Positions 44,976 to 57,166 of a stretch of 64,000 nt of DNA are shown here, one piece after another; the first letter of the stretch is position 1, and each line of letters opens with the position of its first letter. The stretch is from positions 20,067,001-20,131,000 of the forward strand of contig JAWZYU010000007.1 of NCBI GenBank assembly GCA_038380435.1. Reading direction: 5' to 3'. This stretch comes from Ryuthela nishihirai (Eukaryota > Arthropoda > Arachnida > Araneae > Heptathelidae). The position numbers and the translations under genes were made by a program. The notes under the pieces were generated by a model. The model saw nothing but the letters and a program-made list of their open reading frames with translations, ran no database searches and was not told the origin of the DNA.

Positions 44976-46290
44976 GTTTTTATTTACATGATATTTAATA
45001 TTTCAAATAAATGTTTTATTTTTATTCATTTTAATTATAATATAAAATGAGAAAAAACACTTTTTTATATATTTATATGATATTTAATATTGTTACGACA
45101 GATGAACGTGCTACAGTGAATTTATGATAAATGTGACATGAATGCTCGTGTATGTTTCTGCGTGAGATTTATTTTAACCAACGAATTGGAATGTAGAACC
45201 GATCTGAAAAATTGAAAAGATAGAATTGTAATGTTGGAGTTGTGGATATCCGAAAGGAGGCATAATTAGTTTCAGTATGTAAGTGATGGGTGTAAGGAGT
45301 GAAGAAGTCATTTTGTGTATAGGTATTTAGTTATTTAGGAATTGGTAAGGTTATTCTCGAGATATTGCAAGTATTCACATATATGATTCTCGTTAGATTA
45401 AAAATTTGTTCACTCATAAGATAAACATTGGTATCTTTAGTATATGTTCATGTTTTCATCCATAGTTTTGTATTAAATCACATTATTTTAGATTTATTGT
45501 TACTAGTTGTTATTTTTGAACTCACGCTAAGTTTTCTTCTGTTTGAATTCGTATCCATATTTTAAAATAATTGCTGTATTTTTTTAAATATTTTACCCTC
45601 AAGAATGAAACATAAATCAATTTAGCTATCCCTAACTTAAGACTCTTCGTTGTACAGTGGATAACAGTTTTCTTCTTTGCAGCTACATATGTTGTAGTTC
45701 AGCCTATCGTATAATCTCAGTGTCTTATTGTTAGTACAGGACTGTAGAACGAGGAAGAAAGCGTAAGGTTTTATCTATTACTTATACAGATAAAAAATGA
45801 CATCTACGAAGATATTCTTTCCATTCTCTTCAAATCGATAGACCTAAAAAAAGAAACTAAGGTTTTCCCTTGCAGTAATTTGATAGCTTCCAGGCGACTG
45901 GTATTGCTGATATCGACAAACTTGGAAAAAAAAATTTGATTTTTATAGTAAGTATCCAATACCGACTGCATCTGGGAAACAATCAAATTTGGATGTCGAG
46001 GGAACTGGTCTTTTTTTTTTGGTTATGTTTCTGCAATGGGAGAAAAATGAAAAGGCCCGTCTTTGTAAACCAATTTATTTTTGATACATTTTTTCTTTCA
46101 TCCGTGCAGACGCAACGTGATGCTTCTGAAAGATTCCGTTTCAGTGTTTCTACTGAAGGATATTTATTCTTCTGTTAATTAAGGACTGATAGTAAGGATC
46201 TATGAGTTTCAGAATTTTATTTTTAATCAATCTTTGTGCTAGTCGAATAGTTGGAAATTAGCAGTTAGTGGAGAATCGAGAATTCAAAGA
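44976..46290. other. 1.3 kb without a recognised gene
   Basis: AT-rich. A phrase ATGATATTTAATATT occurs twice (44989, 45077) around a T-rich stretch. A TGTTACGACA start at 45091 recalls some LTRs but has no partner. Confidence 0.45.
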
Positions 46291-46299
46291 AAAGTCAAG

Positions 46300-47130
46300 A
46301 AGATTTTTTAAAAAACCGGCAGAGCCCAGTCGATCGGTAAAATGGAAAGATGATCTTATAAAACGGGTCGAGCCTAGTCAATCGGAAAAATGGCAAGACT
46401 ATTTTATAAAACGGTTCGAGCTCAGTTGATCTATAAAATGGGAAGATCTTATGAAACGGTTCGAGTTCAGTTGATCTATAAAATGGGAAGATCTTATGAA
46501 ACGGGTCGAGTTCAGTTGATCTGTAAAATGGGAAGATCTTATGAAACGGGTCGAATCTAGTCGATCGGAAAAATGGCAAGATGATCTTATAGGACGGATC
46601 GAGAGTAGTCGATCGAAAAATGGCAAGAAGATCTTATAAAACGGGCAGAGCACAGTGGATCTTCGGGAAAAAAAGAAGGAAGATATTTAAACAACCCGGC
46701 TCAGCTCAGTCGACTGTTGGAAGACAAGGTTAAAAGACCTTTAAGAAACTGGTAGATTGTAGTCCATCGTCGAAAGAAATGACAACACAATATTTAAAAC
46801 CGGGCCAAACACAGTATATTGGTAAAAGAAATGGAAAGAAGATCTTTTAAAAAAATGAGCCACCCATTCGTTCGTTGGAACAAAAGGTAAGAAGATCTTT
46901 TTAAAAAAGGCCACTCAATCGTATGCTGGTACAAAAGGCAAGACGGTCTTTCAAAAATTGGCTGTCTAGTCGATCGCTAGTGCAAAAGGCAAGGAAATTT
47001 TTAAACACAACGGTTTCAGCCTAGTTAATCGTGAGAAGAAAAGCCACCTTCTTGCCTTTCTTGTAAAAAAAAGGCAAGAAGATCTTTGAAAACTGACTCA
47101 GCACAGTCGATTTTGGAAGAGCAAAGAAGA
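46300..47130. repeat. Minisatellite, core AAATGGGAAGATCTTATGAAAC
   Basis: Units of about 55-60 bp (GATCTTAT, AAACGGGTCGAG, CAGTTGATC, AAAATGG). The units in 46400-46620 are very similar; towards 47130, and more weakly to about 47450, they decay into GGCAAGAAGATCTTT variants. Minus-strand ORFs of 84-94 codons here are repeat products. Confidence 0.9.
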
Positions 47131-47566
47131 ACTCCCCCCCCAAAAAATATATATATATATCATCCCTACCAAAGTCGATTTAAAAAAAAAAAACATAGTA
47201 GATTCGATCTTCTAATAAAATCTCAGGAAATTTTATTTGAGAAATAGGAATCGAATCGAGTTTTTTTTTCGAAATAAAAGTTGATTTTTAATTAAGAGTC
47301 GAGTCGAACAAAAGACGATTTTTAAAGTAAACTCGAGCCGAGCAGAATCGATTTTCGAAGTAGAAATAGAGACGAACACAATTAGTTGATCTTTGAAATA
47401 AAACTGAAGTAAAGTAGAATCAATCTATGAAGAAAATGTGAACCTATGTGAAAAAGTCATTTATAACTTGGTATCTGCTTGCATACAGCTATAGTTTTAT
47501 GCATTCGTTTGTATTTCGACAGTGATTGAAGGTGGAATATTTAACAGTAGCAATGCTGGTCCTAAG
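47131..47566. other. Decayed flank of the minisatellite
   Basis: It contains scattered GATTTTTGAAGTA and AGTCGAGTCGA units and a TA run; no gene. Confidence 0.5.
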
Positions 47567-47740
47567 TTGGATTGATCGTTTTACCTCTGAAAGCGGACTG
47601 TATGGAGTATATGGTCAGGTCATAAATATCCCAAGCTAGTAAACGAAGGAAACCACTGGAATAGCTGTTTAGCGACAGATGGTACCCCCCCCACCCCCTT
47701 CAAGACCATTCAGTGTTTTTTTTAAGTGAACAGGTATGGC
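47567..47740 (-). repeat. SINE family A fragment
   Basis: Reversed tail (GATCGTTTTACCTCTGAAAGC) and part of the body (GAAACCACTGGAATAGCTGT); the rest is missing. Confidence 0.72.
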
Positions 47741-47744
47741 TGAA

Positions 47745-48148
47745 ACAAACATTATCGTTGCTATAAAAAATATCATATTGACTATAAACCAATATTGCCA
47801 TGGCTGTAAAGATATATATTCTTAGGTATAAGCAAATATTAACAAGGTTATAAACAAATATTACCATGACTCTAAACAAATATTATCATGGATATCAAGA
47901 AATATATTCATAGGTATAAACAAATATTACCATGTCTCTAAAAATATATTATCATGGCTCTAAACAAATATCATATTGGCTATAAACAAATATTTCCATG
48001 GATATGAAGAAATATTATCATGGATAAAAAACAAATATATCCATGAGTATAAACAAATATTACCATGGCTCTAAAAATATTACTATAAGTCTAAAAATAT
48101 ATTATCATGGTTTTAAACAAATATTATCATGGATAAAAATAAATGAGT
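47745..48148. repeat. Minisatellite, core AAACAAATATTACCATGGCT, left part
   Basis: About 14 units of roughly 25-35 bp (ATAAACAAATATTACCATGG and variants). The array is split by a SINE B insertion at 48151. Confidence 0.92.
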
Positions 48149-48150
48149 CC

Positions 48151-48357
48151 GTCCCGTGGCCGAGTGGTTAGCGCGCATGGCTACTGATCTACGGAACCTG
48201 GGTTCGAGCCCCGGGTAAGGCATGGCTGTTTGTGTCGTTTTTCTGCTGAGGTCCTGCCATCCTCTCAGACCTTCTACTGTGGCATATAAACTGACAGGCT
48301 CCAGTCAAGACCTCTGTGGCAAGCAGCTGCTTGAGGAGGTATTTTTTTATTATTTAT
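48151..48357 (+). repeat. SINE family B, full-length copy inserted in a minisatellite
   Basis: GTCCCGTGGCCGAGTGGTTA head, B box GGGTTCGAGCCCCGGG, body, 3' end AGCTGCTTGAGGAGG and T-rich tail. The surrounding array continues on both sides, so the SINE arrived after the array formed. Confidence 0.93.
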
Positions 48358-48600
48358 TTATAAATAAATATTTTCATGTATATAAAAAAATATATTCATA
48401 GGTACAGACAAATATTAACAAGGTTATAAACAAATATTACCATGGCTCAAAAATATTACCATAGCTCTAAAAATACATTATCATGGCTCTAAACAAATAT
48501 TATCATGGATATAAATAAATATTATCATTGATATAAAGAAATATATTCATAGATATAAGCAAATATTAACAAGGCTATAAAAATATTATCGTTTCTTATG
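48358..48600. repeat. Minisatellite AAACAAATATTACCATGG, right part
   Basis: Same units as 47745-48148, continuing after the SINE B insertion. Confidence 0.9.
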
Positions 48601-50234
48601 TCTCTCAGTAATTATCGCTTTAATATTTTTATTTTCAGAACTTTTTTTCGTTTTCATACTTTAGAAGCCCTTTACATAAAAAATTAAGTACCGAAAATCA
48701 AAATGATCGAGGAAATCTTTCTAGAATTATTTTGAAAAATCAAACAAAAGCACAAAACTCGCTTAAATGTCAGATAGCCAAATAGAACCAGAGGCACGTC
48801 TTCAATCACATAATTCAGTGCATCCTAATCCTGGTGCATAAATTTATCGCAATACAAACTATGGCGTTGCATATCGTTTTATTTTCAATTAGAACAGAAA
48901 ACAAACACGTATACATCAATACATAATCCAGAACTGAAAATTCTGTGCATGTATTTGCAGGGTAAAATATGTGAGATTTTATTTTCAACGATTTCCTATT
49001 CTCCTAAACTTTTCAACGTAAACATCCTGACATAAACTAAGAATATTTATTACTTACAAATGTAGAATCATTTCTTTTATCTTGCATTACGAAAGAAAAC
49101 ATTTATATCCTGTAAATTATTCAAAACGCAGCTCAGGAAATCGAATTAATATTTGTGGTGAACAACAGACCAGAAATCAGTGATTGCTCTCTCCAAAGAA
49201 AACTGGGAAGATAGTATAAAAAAATAAAACGAACGTGGATAACAAGTACGAGTTTTTTTTTTCGTGTCTCATGCCTTCAACAGTAGGAAAAATTACATAA
49301 GAGAAAGACAAAACTGAAGTTGTCTTGTTGCTACTTTTAAAATTTCTTCAGTCTAACGAACCGTTCTTGAAGGGAATGGCACCTTCATTATAACTCTAAT
49401 CCCTATTGAATCAGAACTTCGAATCAGTAATTTGTAAGTGGATACTCATTATACGAACAGCGTTTTTTCTTTTCGAGAAAAACTGTTCCAAAAACGAAAA
49501 TACAGAACGAAATGTAATAAAAATCCTTAGAGAATGGAGTTTAGAAAGAGAAAAAAAAATACAATCTTTTTTGTCTTTTTTTTTTTCATCTTATTTTTTA
49601 TGGTATAAAAAGATAATGCATGTAAAAATGCTGCTGAAGTTTTAATTGATTTCTTGATTCATCTGACAGAAGGAGAAATGATGAAGTAACTATTATCTTC
49701 CAAAGACAAAGGAATGCCAGAAAAAATTATACCTTAGGTACTCTTCTGTCATGACCAACACTTAATTTAATGGTGGCAAATGATTTTTTTTAAATATTGA
49801 GCATTTCATCCTTTAAAGAAACTTTGCAAATATGAACTGATTATTTTTGATTAAACTAGAAGTGGTTTTGACCAAATTTCATTCTCTTTAATGTTTCGAA
49901 AAAGTAATATTATTTTTATGCAGTTTTCTTTCTTTAGTACGATATCCATACCTCACTAGATATTCTAAATTCATTTCAAACTTCACCAGCATTGTTAGGA
50001 AACTGAATGCAAACTACGCCACTGCTATGGAAACCTTAACCGAAACTTCAATGTTGCAGCGAACGTAAAAGCAAACTTCGGCATTACGTAAAAGCTGAGC
50101 TCAAAATGCTTTATTATTGCAAAGAATCTGTAACTAAAAATTTTAGCGTTATGACGAGCAGAAACCCAAACATGTCCATACATATATGTAAAAATACAGA
50201 GAAAATGAATCAAATTTTTTTTCCTTATTACTAT
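48601..50234. other. 1.6 kb without a recognised gene
   Basis: No conserved coding block. 49990-50120 contains early relatives (AACCTTAACCGAAACTTCAA) of the next array. Confidence 0.45.
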
Positions 50235-50880
50235 TACAAAATTCAGTTTTGTTAACCAACTTCATCAGCGTTAGGAGAACCTGAATTAAAACTTATCTAG
50301 AATTATAGAGAATCTGAATTCAAACTTATTCAGCACTAGAGTGAATCTGAATTTATACTTATTGAGCACTTCAGAGAATCTGAATCAAACGTATTCAGCA
50401 CTGCAGTGAATCTGAATTTATACCTATACAACACTGCAGAGAATCTGAATTTATACTTATACAGCACATCAGAGAATCTGAATTCAAACTTATTCAGCAT
50501 TGTAGAGAATCTGAATTTAAATTTATTCAGCATTGAAGAAAATCTGAATTCAAACTTATTCAGAATTGTAGAAAATCAGATTCAAATTTATTCAGCACTG
50601 TAGAGAATCAAAATTGAAACGTATTCAGCACTTCAGAGAATCAAAATTCAAATGTATTCAGCGCTTCAAAGAATCTGTTTTCAAACTTATTCAGCACTGC
50701 AGAGAATCGGAATTCTAACTTATTCAGCACTTCAGAGAATCTGAATTCAAACTTATTCAGCACTTTAGAGAATCTGATATCAAATTTATTCACCACTGCA
50801 GTGAGTCTAAATTGAGATTTATTCAGAACTCCAGAGAATCTGAATTCAAACTTATTCAATACTGCAGAGAACCTGAATCA
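50235..50880. repeat. 33-bp minisatellite, core AGAGAATCTGAATTCAAACT
   Basis: About 18 units of 33 bp (TTATTCAGCACTGCAGAGAA then TCTGAATTCAAAC). Because 33 is a multiple of three and most units lack stops, frames stay open on both strands (50336-50533 minus, 50406-50603 plus, 50641-50859 minus). Repeat unit length explains these ORFs. Confidence 0.95.
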
Positions 50881-53229
50881 AAACTTCAGTGTTACAATCC
50901 ACATTTCTAGAGCATTGCAGCAAATGAATTTAAGTTTCAATACTGTCTTGGAGAACTAGAACCCAAACATATGTACTTTCCTGTGGCCAAAACTTTTTGT
51001 ATCCAATTTTGGCATGAAAAAAAAAAGGTGTTAACCTCAAATAATTATTAAAACCAGTGAATAATAAACAATTATTATTTCAGCAGTAGAAAAATTACAA
51101 CCAAATGACAAAACTGAAGATGTCTTGTTAATTATTTACAGTTGGTTAATGAAGTCTGATTTTCCTGTTATCTGTATTGTAAGAGGTGATTTCGCTTATT
51201 TTCTTATTCCACATTTCAGAAAACAGTAGAATATTTTTAATGGTTTTCTGCAACTTTTAAACGCGGTACGTGATTATTTAAAAAAGAAATCGAAGCCATT
51301 GAAAAGGTGAGTAGTACTTCATCACAAATTTTTAATGTGGAACATGTCTTCAAAAATGTCAAAATGATATATAAAATTCTTTTCAGAAAAATCATCTAAC
51401 TTAATAATTGCAAAAGATATATAAGGTATACATGGTTCTTATAAAATATTTAAAGTACGGTGTTGTTCTTGAAAAAAATATAAAGAAAATACGTGGATTC
51501 AAAACGTTCAAAGAAGAACGCAATTCCTTAAAACTGAAAGTGTCGTCTATCATCACAAATGATCACAAACGAATCATATTTCGTCAAAAACGTTCAAAGG
51601 CATCCGTGGGTCTCCGGAATCATTCGAAGAGAAAGTAGAATTAATGAAAAAAAAAAGTAGTTTTAATGAAAAATCCTTAAAAAAAATCTGAGTTAAATGT
51701 TGAACAAAAAAGCGTGAAGAGCCATTTTTTACTGATCAGAGTCACATGATGCCCCGACTCCTGATTTAAACTGATGCGCGGTTATTCAAAATATTCAAAA
51801 TGTTGCATGTTTTTTTAAAAAAAAATTAAAAATGAGTAATGGTTATTCTAAAACATTTATAGCATATACGTTAACGAAAACAGATTAAAGGATTATCTAT
51901 AAATGTCTGTTTTACACAAAAATACAAAATTAATTCATTAAAATACGACACAATTAACTCTTGATACAGTCTCCCTATAAAAGATTTTGTCTGATGTACT
52001 CGGCGAAAATGGGAAATCTGATTACCTTACAACAGTCGTGTTTATGATGTTTTTATTCTGCTAGAGTCCTAAAAGGGCGAGTGTTGACAGTAAGCGAAGC
52101 CTTAAGGGCAATCCGTTAGCATGTTATTGACTTAGCCATTAAATGCACCAATTGCTTACTTCGTCAAATATTTACTATGCAAACAACTTCGATTGACACA
52201 AACTGAAGGTAGATGAACTATTAAATCCTCATAACATTTTCACGTCTCCTATGTTTCTCACTACTCTTCTTGATGTTTAAATATTAACGAAGGGAATTTT
52301 GTACTGTTTGTCACTCCGACGATAACAGAGTTCGCTAGTGACATTAATTAGACCATGTGGGAATTATTCAACTTGGAACTGTTTAAGAATATTCTGCTGG
52401 CAGTATCTTCCATTTGACAGAGATGTCCACACCAAAGGGAATATGAAATGTTAATAAGTTTTCAGTTTTAAGCGTTCCGAGAACATTTGTAGTAGCAACT
52501 ATTGTTTTGGATTGCTTCTCTTCTATTGAGTGGCAATTAAACATCCTCACCGGTTATTTCTACATAGTGGAGAATAAGGTAAATATAACATTTTGAAAAC
52601 AGTAGTACTCAAAACACACTACTCTTTTACGGAAATCATTACATTTTAGCTAAGAATATAAAATAATATAAAGGCTATTAAATCGTAAGGTATTTGCTAA
52701 TTTGTTTAGTTGCAAATCTTCCTAATTTGATTAGGAATAAGCTAATTTTTATACCTCTCTAGTGTTATTTATATTAAGCAATAACTCCTCTAAAGTTGTT
52801 CTCCACTGTCCGTGCTGTAATATTGTATCTCAGTACTTTTTTTTATCCTACTTTCCGTAGCTATTATTATTACAATATTCAGATATTTACCCTCATAAAA
52901 TATTTTAATCGTAAACTAATGGTACGTTAAATTAAATACTCCCAACATCCTCTCTCAGAGTACCATACAAATATGATTAATTAGTTCTGTCTCTTAATTA
53001 ATGACCGTTGATTGTTGTTCAGAAGTTGTTGCCATTTCAGGTGTAAAAAGTCAGTACATTCTCTTGTAAAGACCAATTATAACCGATTTCTTGTCTTCTT
53101 CCTGCATTCTGAGTAATTTTATTCCCTTTGCTGGAGAAAAACTAGATGTTCCCCTCTTTCCTACAGACAAGCACAATTTTTACTTCCCAAACACAGGAAG
53201 GAAAAACAATATTTTCCTCTTTCCTATTA
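50881..53229. other. 2.3 kb without a recognised gene
   Basis: AT-rich; the ORF at 51408-51638 is lysine-rich and has no motif. No repeats shared with the rest of the window are evident. Confidence 0.45.
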
Positions 53230-53868
53230 CAGTACTCTGCAAATTAGTTGGGACAATAGGAAAATGCAGTAACAAAGACACAACTAAAATATTTATTTGT
53301 TTAATAGTATAGTTAATAGTGAATGTGTCCCCCCTTAGCTTTAATTACTTCTTTCACCCTCTCAACCATTGATGCCACTAGTTTCCCACACATCTCCTTC
53401 ACTTCAGGGTCATGGTACCACACTTTCATGACACTTTCTATCATTTTGGTTTTCGTCGTGCAATCCATCTTAGATATGCGCGCTTTAATAATGACAACAA
53501 AATTTCAATGGGATTTAGATCGGGCGAATTTCCTGGCCACTCCAATACCTACAAATGTTGCTGAGTAAAGAAGTTCTTAGCAAGCTTAAAATTGTGGCAT
53601 GGAGCCAGATCCTGTTGAAATACCCCATCGCCGTTAGGAAACAGCTTCTGCAGTGTTGGAATCATTTTCGCCTCCAGAACGCCTATGTACTTTTTGCTGT
53701 CCATCATTCCTTCAATGGGGTGAAGCGTCTGTGGCCTGGAAGCTGCATGCGCAAGTTTAGACTTGAAGCAGAAGGTTACGAACAAGTTTAGACTTGCAGC
53801 AGTTTAGACTCTGCAGCGGAAGGAACTTAGCGTTCCTTCGCTTGTCCCAACTAATTCGCACAGTACTG
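53230..53868 (-). mobile_element. Internally deleted Tc1-like element
   Basis: The ends CAGTACTCTGCAAATTAGTT and (reverse complement) CAGTACTGTGCGAATTAGTT are inverted and both continue GGGACAA. TA precedes the left end. At about 640 bp it keeps only the C-terminal half of a transposase on the minus strand. Confidence 0.85.
53320..53785 (-). pseudogene. C-terminal half of a Tc1-like transposase
   Basis: The minus-strand frame (53549-53785) encodes GVFQQDLAPCHN (second catalytic Asp; family members usually have QQDNAPCH). After a stop it continues LEWPGNSPDLNPIE, with the third acidic residue. The DNA-binding domains and the first catalytic Asp are deleted. It could not act on its own. Confidence 0.85.
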
Positions 53869-53929
53869 TCTATAACCTTTTTCATTACGGTTTTATAAAA
53901 AACGAAAATAAGTTCCCTTTTCCTACTAA

Positions 53930-54720
53930 AGAATCACTTTTTATTCCATTCCCGAAAAATATTTTTTCTCTTGTTCTTGCAGAAAACCATATTGTTTTTC
54001 TCTATCAAAGAAAAATATATTTTTTTTTGCCGAAAATTTGTCCCGAAGAAAAGAAATTTATGTACGCAGCCAAACTTTCTGTTTTTTTTTGCCAAAAGTA
54101 CCAAGCTTTCTGATTTTTTTTAATGAAAAGTACGGATATTTCTCTTTACTGTATAGTTACTGTAGAAATCAATTTTCCTTTTCTTGTAGAAAAGTGCAAA
54201 TCTTTCCTGAATAAAGGTAAGAACCTTTCTCTTTCTAGTAGAAAAGTACGAATCTTTCATGTAGAAAAGTAGGAATCTTTATTGTAGAAAAGTACGAATC
54301 TTTCTTGTAGAAAAGTAGAAATCTTTCTTGCTGAAAAGTACGAATCTCTATTGTAGAAAAGTACGAATCTTGTAGAAAAATTGGAATATTTCTTGTATAA
54401 AAGTACGAAACTCTCTTGTAGAAAAGTACGAATCTTTCTGGTCGAAAAGTACGAATCTTTCTGGTCGAAAAGTACGAATCTTTCTGGTCGAAAAGTGCGA
54501 ATGCTTCCTGCATAAAGGTCCGAATCTTTCCTGCAGGAAAGCAAAAATCCTTCTCTTTCGTGCGGAAAAGTGCAGATCTTTCATATACAAAGGTACGAAT
54601 CTTTGCTGCGTAAAGGTAATATACTTTATATTTTTGCAGACAAGCACGAATCTTTGTTGGGGAAAGGTGCTAACCTTTCTCTTTCTTATAGAAAAGTATG
54701 AATCTTTCATTTCTTCCAAA
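53930..54720. repeat. 23-bp minisatellite, core GAAAAGTACGAATCTTTCTTG
   Basis: The array is cleanest in 54230-54500 (units such as GTCGAAAAGTACGAATCTTT then CTG), with degenerate units on both sides. Minus-strand ORFs of 92-123 codons reading SYFSTRKIRTF-like repeats are products of the array. Confidence 0.92.
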
Positions 54721-54815
54721 ATATATGCGCTGGGTTAACGGCGAAAATCTCAACACTGGTATAGTCAGGTCTCACACTTGTAACATCCCATAATAAAACA
54801 GACCTGCTACCGAAT
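54721..54815 (-). repeat. Divergent SINE A head variant, copy 1
   Basis: It shares TCAACACTGGTATAGTCAGG and AATAAAACAGACCTGCTA with 55766-55848. The layout parallels the reversed SINE A head (GCTGNNNCAGC, CTCGAACC, GCCTGGCGCGCTACC) but with a changed tRNA-like part. Confidence 0.5.
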
Positions 54816-55589
54816 CTGTTTCGTTATTAAACAAACGTAGTATGCTTTCTTCTTCTTATAAATAAAAAAAAATATATTTTACTCAAATACACTTTTTCTT
54901 CTTTTTTTCCCATCAAAGATACTTTTTCTTTTCCGCTAAAAACGTTCTTTCCTATTTCCTGCCAAAAAATCGAAACACTATTAACTGTGCTCCTTTGTAT
55001 ATTTACTGATTTCGGTTGTTTCCTACCTCCCCCCTCCACCGCAAAAAATAAAATAAAGGCAATGTTTAGGGAAATATATTTTATGAAACTTTCAATGTGT
55101 TTTGATAAAGAAAACTATTACAATGTCGTTGATGACAACTAAAAATTCTTTGAACTCATCTAAAAACTTTAAATGGAAAAAGCAAATTTTCTATCAAAAC
55201 GCATTACTTTTCAGATAAAAAAACCTTTCTTTTTGACACTTTTTGTTTTCCAATAGAAGTTAAAACTCATTTGTTCTAAACGTTTGGTACACTACAGGAT
55301 AAAATTTGGATTCAGTCCAAAGTCGTGTCCAAGATTGATTTCTTTATCTGTTAAAGAATCATACCTCTTGAACATCTGTTATTCATTAAATTTAACCATT
55401 ATTCAATTTCGCAATGCATTGTTAAGGCCGTACAAGAGTGATTTGTTGTGTTCAGCTGCAGTGGAACGTAATCCAGATTTTATTATTTTTTAAATGCTGG
55501 CTTGTGTTAAAAGTAAAGCAGCACAATCTATTGTGCAGGCTGCGTAAAAGTCCAAATTGCAAGGATCACCATGTGCTAATAACTGTTTT
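54816..55589. other. AT-rich stretch without a gene
   Basis: Nothing recognisable; T-rich tracts. Confidence 0.5.
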
Positions 55590-55848
55590 TAAGTAGAGGG
55601 ACTATCTCCACAGCTGTCAAGAGACAAAAGGAAATATCTCCAAAATACATCCAGCATATTATTCAACTTGCAAAATACGATAGGGTGTACTGAACACGGC
55701 TTAATGCTAAATCAGAAGGACGGCTAACACATCTTGTACTCACTTTCTCCCCAAGAACAGTGCTGGATTAACCTTGGAAATCTCAAAGCTGGTATAGTCA
55801 GGTTTCACACTCATAACTCCCATAATAAAACAGACCTGCTAATGACTG
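55590..55848 (-). repeat. Divergent SINE A-like copy, copy 2
   Basis: Body landmarks resemble reversed family A in order: CAGCTGTCAAGAGAC, CATCCAGC, GAACACGGCTTAATG and GAAGGACGG. It ends in the same variant head as 54721-54815. Confidence 0.55.
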
Positions 55849-55849
55849 A

Positions 55850-56108
55850 GAGGGGTGGCTCAGTCGTTAGCGCGCCAAGATCGTAATCCACAGTTCCCAG
55901 GTTCTAGCCCCACGTGGTTCAGCGTTGTGATTTATCTCCGCAAAACTACCCGCTACTCCCACGGTCAATAGCGGACACCGATGGGCTTGGAAAGGTCGTC
56001 ATCTGTCTGATGGGATGTTAAGCTGTGTCTCCGTGTGTGGGAGAGCCATAGCCTGTACACCTTAAAGAATACGCTGGATGACCTTGACTGGAGACTATCA
56101 TCTGTCTC
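55850..56108 (+). repeat. SINE family A copy, 3' half lost at an element junction
   Basis: The head (AGGGGTGGCTCAGTCGTTAG) and body run to CATCTGTCTC and stop where TGTGATGACC begins, the boundary of the putative LTR. Confidence 0.85.
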
Positions 56109-56854
56109 TGTGATGACCAGTCCGAACAGGAGAGAGACGATGAAATTACTATTTAATTCTCTTCGGTAAAATTACAGTTTCTCGGGTTTTTAAGCCCGTG
56201 CCACTGCACGTCTTTGAAGAAATTGGTGTTGAATGACGAATAACAATAGTCCATTAATTACTGCACGAGAGTTGGATAGGGACGACACAGTTTTATTCAC
56301 AATATATACAGCTACGTGCAGGGAATGAGTTGCTCTCCGTTGGCCTTTGTTGCTTCGCTGCTGCAAACATTAATAATGAGGTGGAGAATCGCACACTCTG
56401 TAAGTTCTCACTTTACAGACCTCAAACTCGGCGAAAGGATAACCAACCTTTGCCTACACTGTGGTTCCTTCTGAACCACAAGAATAAAAACACAGATTCT
56501 CCAAGAACTTCGATTCCATCTTGGAATCGCACCCTCACATCAAAGGTTTCTTTTTTTTTTAATATGGGCAGCGTCCTTTTGATGCTTGTTGACAAGACCT
56601 TTCGTTCAACGTGCTCGAACCAAGACTAATGTTTCAAATCTACCCCTATGCCTCATCTCTGCACTAGCGCCCCTAGGCTAGTCATTACGGCCATAAACAA
56701 CTCCTGGCATTCGTCACGGAGCAGCTTTAGACCCGTAAAACAACCTCGTGAGTCATCCCAGCACAAACATTACCAAGAACATATAAAAATATATACAATA
56801 ATAAACGTACAATAGAAATACATCAATAAATAAATAAATATAAAATTCGGGACA
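56109..56854 (-). mobile_element. Putative LTR (minus orientation)
   Basis: On the minus strand the block starts TGTCCCGAATTTTATATTTA and ends GGTCATCACA, so it has TG...CA ends. It contains an AATAAA signal (minus strand, near 56290) followed by about 180 bp, as in an R-U5 region. It abruptly interrupts a SINE at 56108. A flanking target duplication matching a solo LTR is not seen, so it may be the 3' LTR of an element whose inner part lies at higher coordinates. The second LTR is not visible. Confidence 0.4.
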
Positions 56855-57166
56855 CATGAGACGTCCCTTCTTCAAAGAGTTTTATCAGTTCTTATGAGGC
56901 TTATAAAACTCATAGCCTCTTTGTCACTCGAATTTTCTTTGACCTCTTCAAGGCAATTGAGCCATGAATGTTCCCACTGGAAGACTGTCCAGTTAATTAA
57001 CTATAGTGTTCAAAAACGTCTCTTATAAGTAATTGACTTGAGTCTATGGCTTTCAGTGTCCGGCCAATGTCCTTCTGTCCCTTCCATTTTTACATGTATA
57101 TCGATTTGCCAGTTCCTACTACTCTCATTGCAATCGCGAGACTAATTACAACTCACACTAATTACA
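56855..57166. other. Spacer without a recognised gene
   Basis: If the LTR call is right this would be the non-coding 3' end of the element. Nothing definite is seen. Confidence 0.4.

Noticed and set aside
45091..45200. TGTTACGACA as an LTR start
   Set aside because: No matching CA end, partner LTR or inner coding region.
46295..46653. 84- and 94-codon minus-strand ORFs with repeated FYRSTELDPFHKI-type words
   Set aside because: They are read through the 46.3-kb minisatellite; the repeat explains both openness and periodicity.
50336..50859. Repetitive ORFs on both strands
   Set aside because: The 33-bp tandem unit keeps both strands open; no start context, promoter or conserved domain.
54235..54719. 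92- to 123-codon minus-strand ORFs with repeated FSTRKIRTF-type words
   Set aside because: They are products of the 23-bp minisatellite, open in several frames at once.
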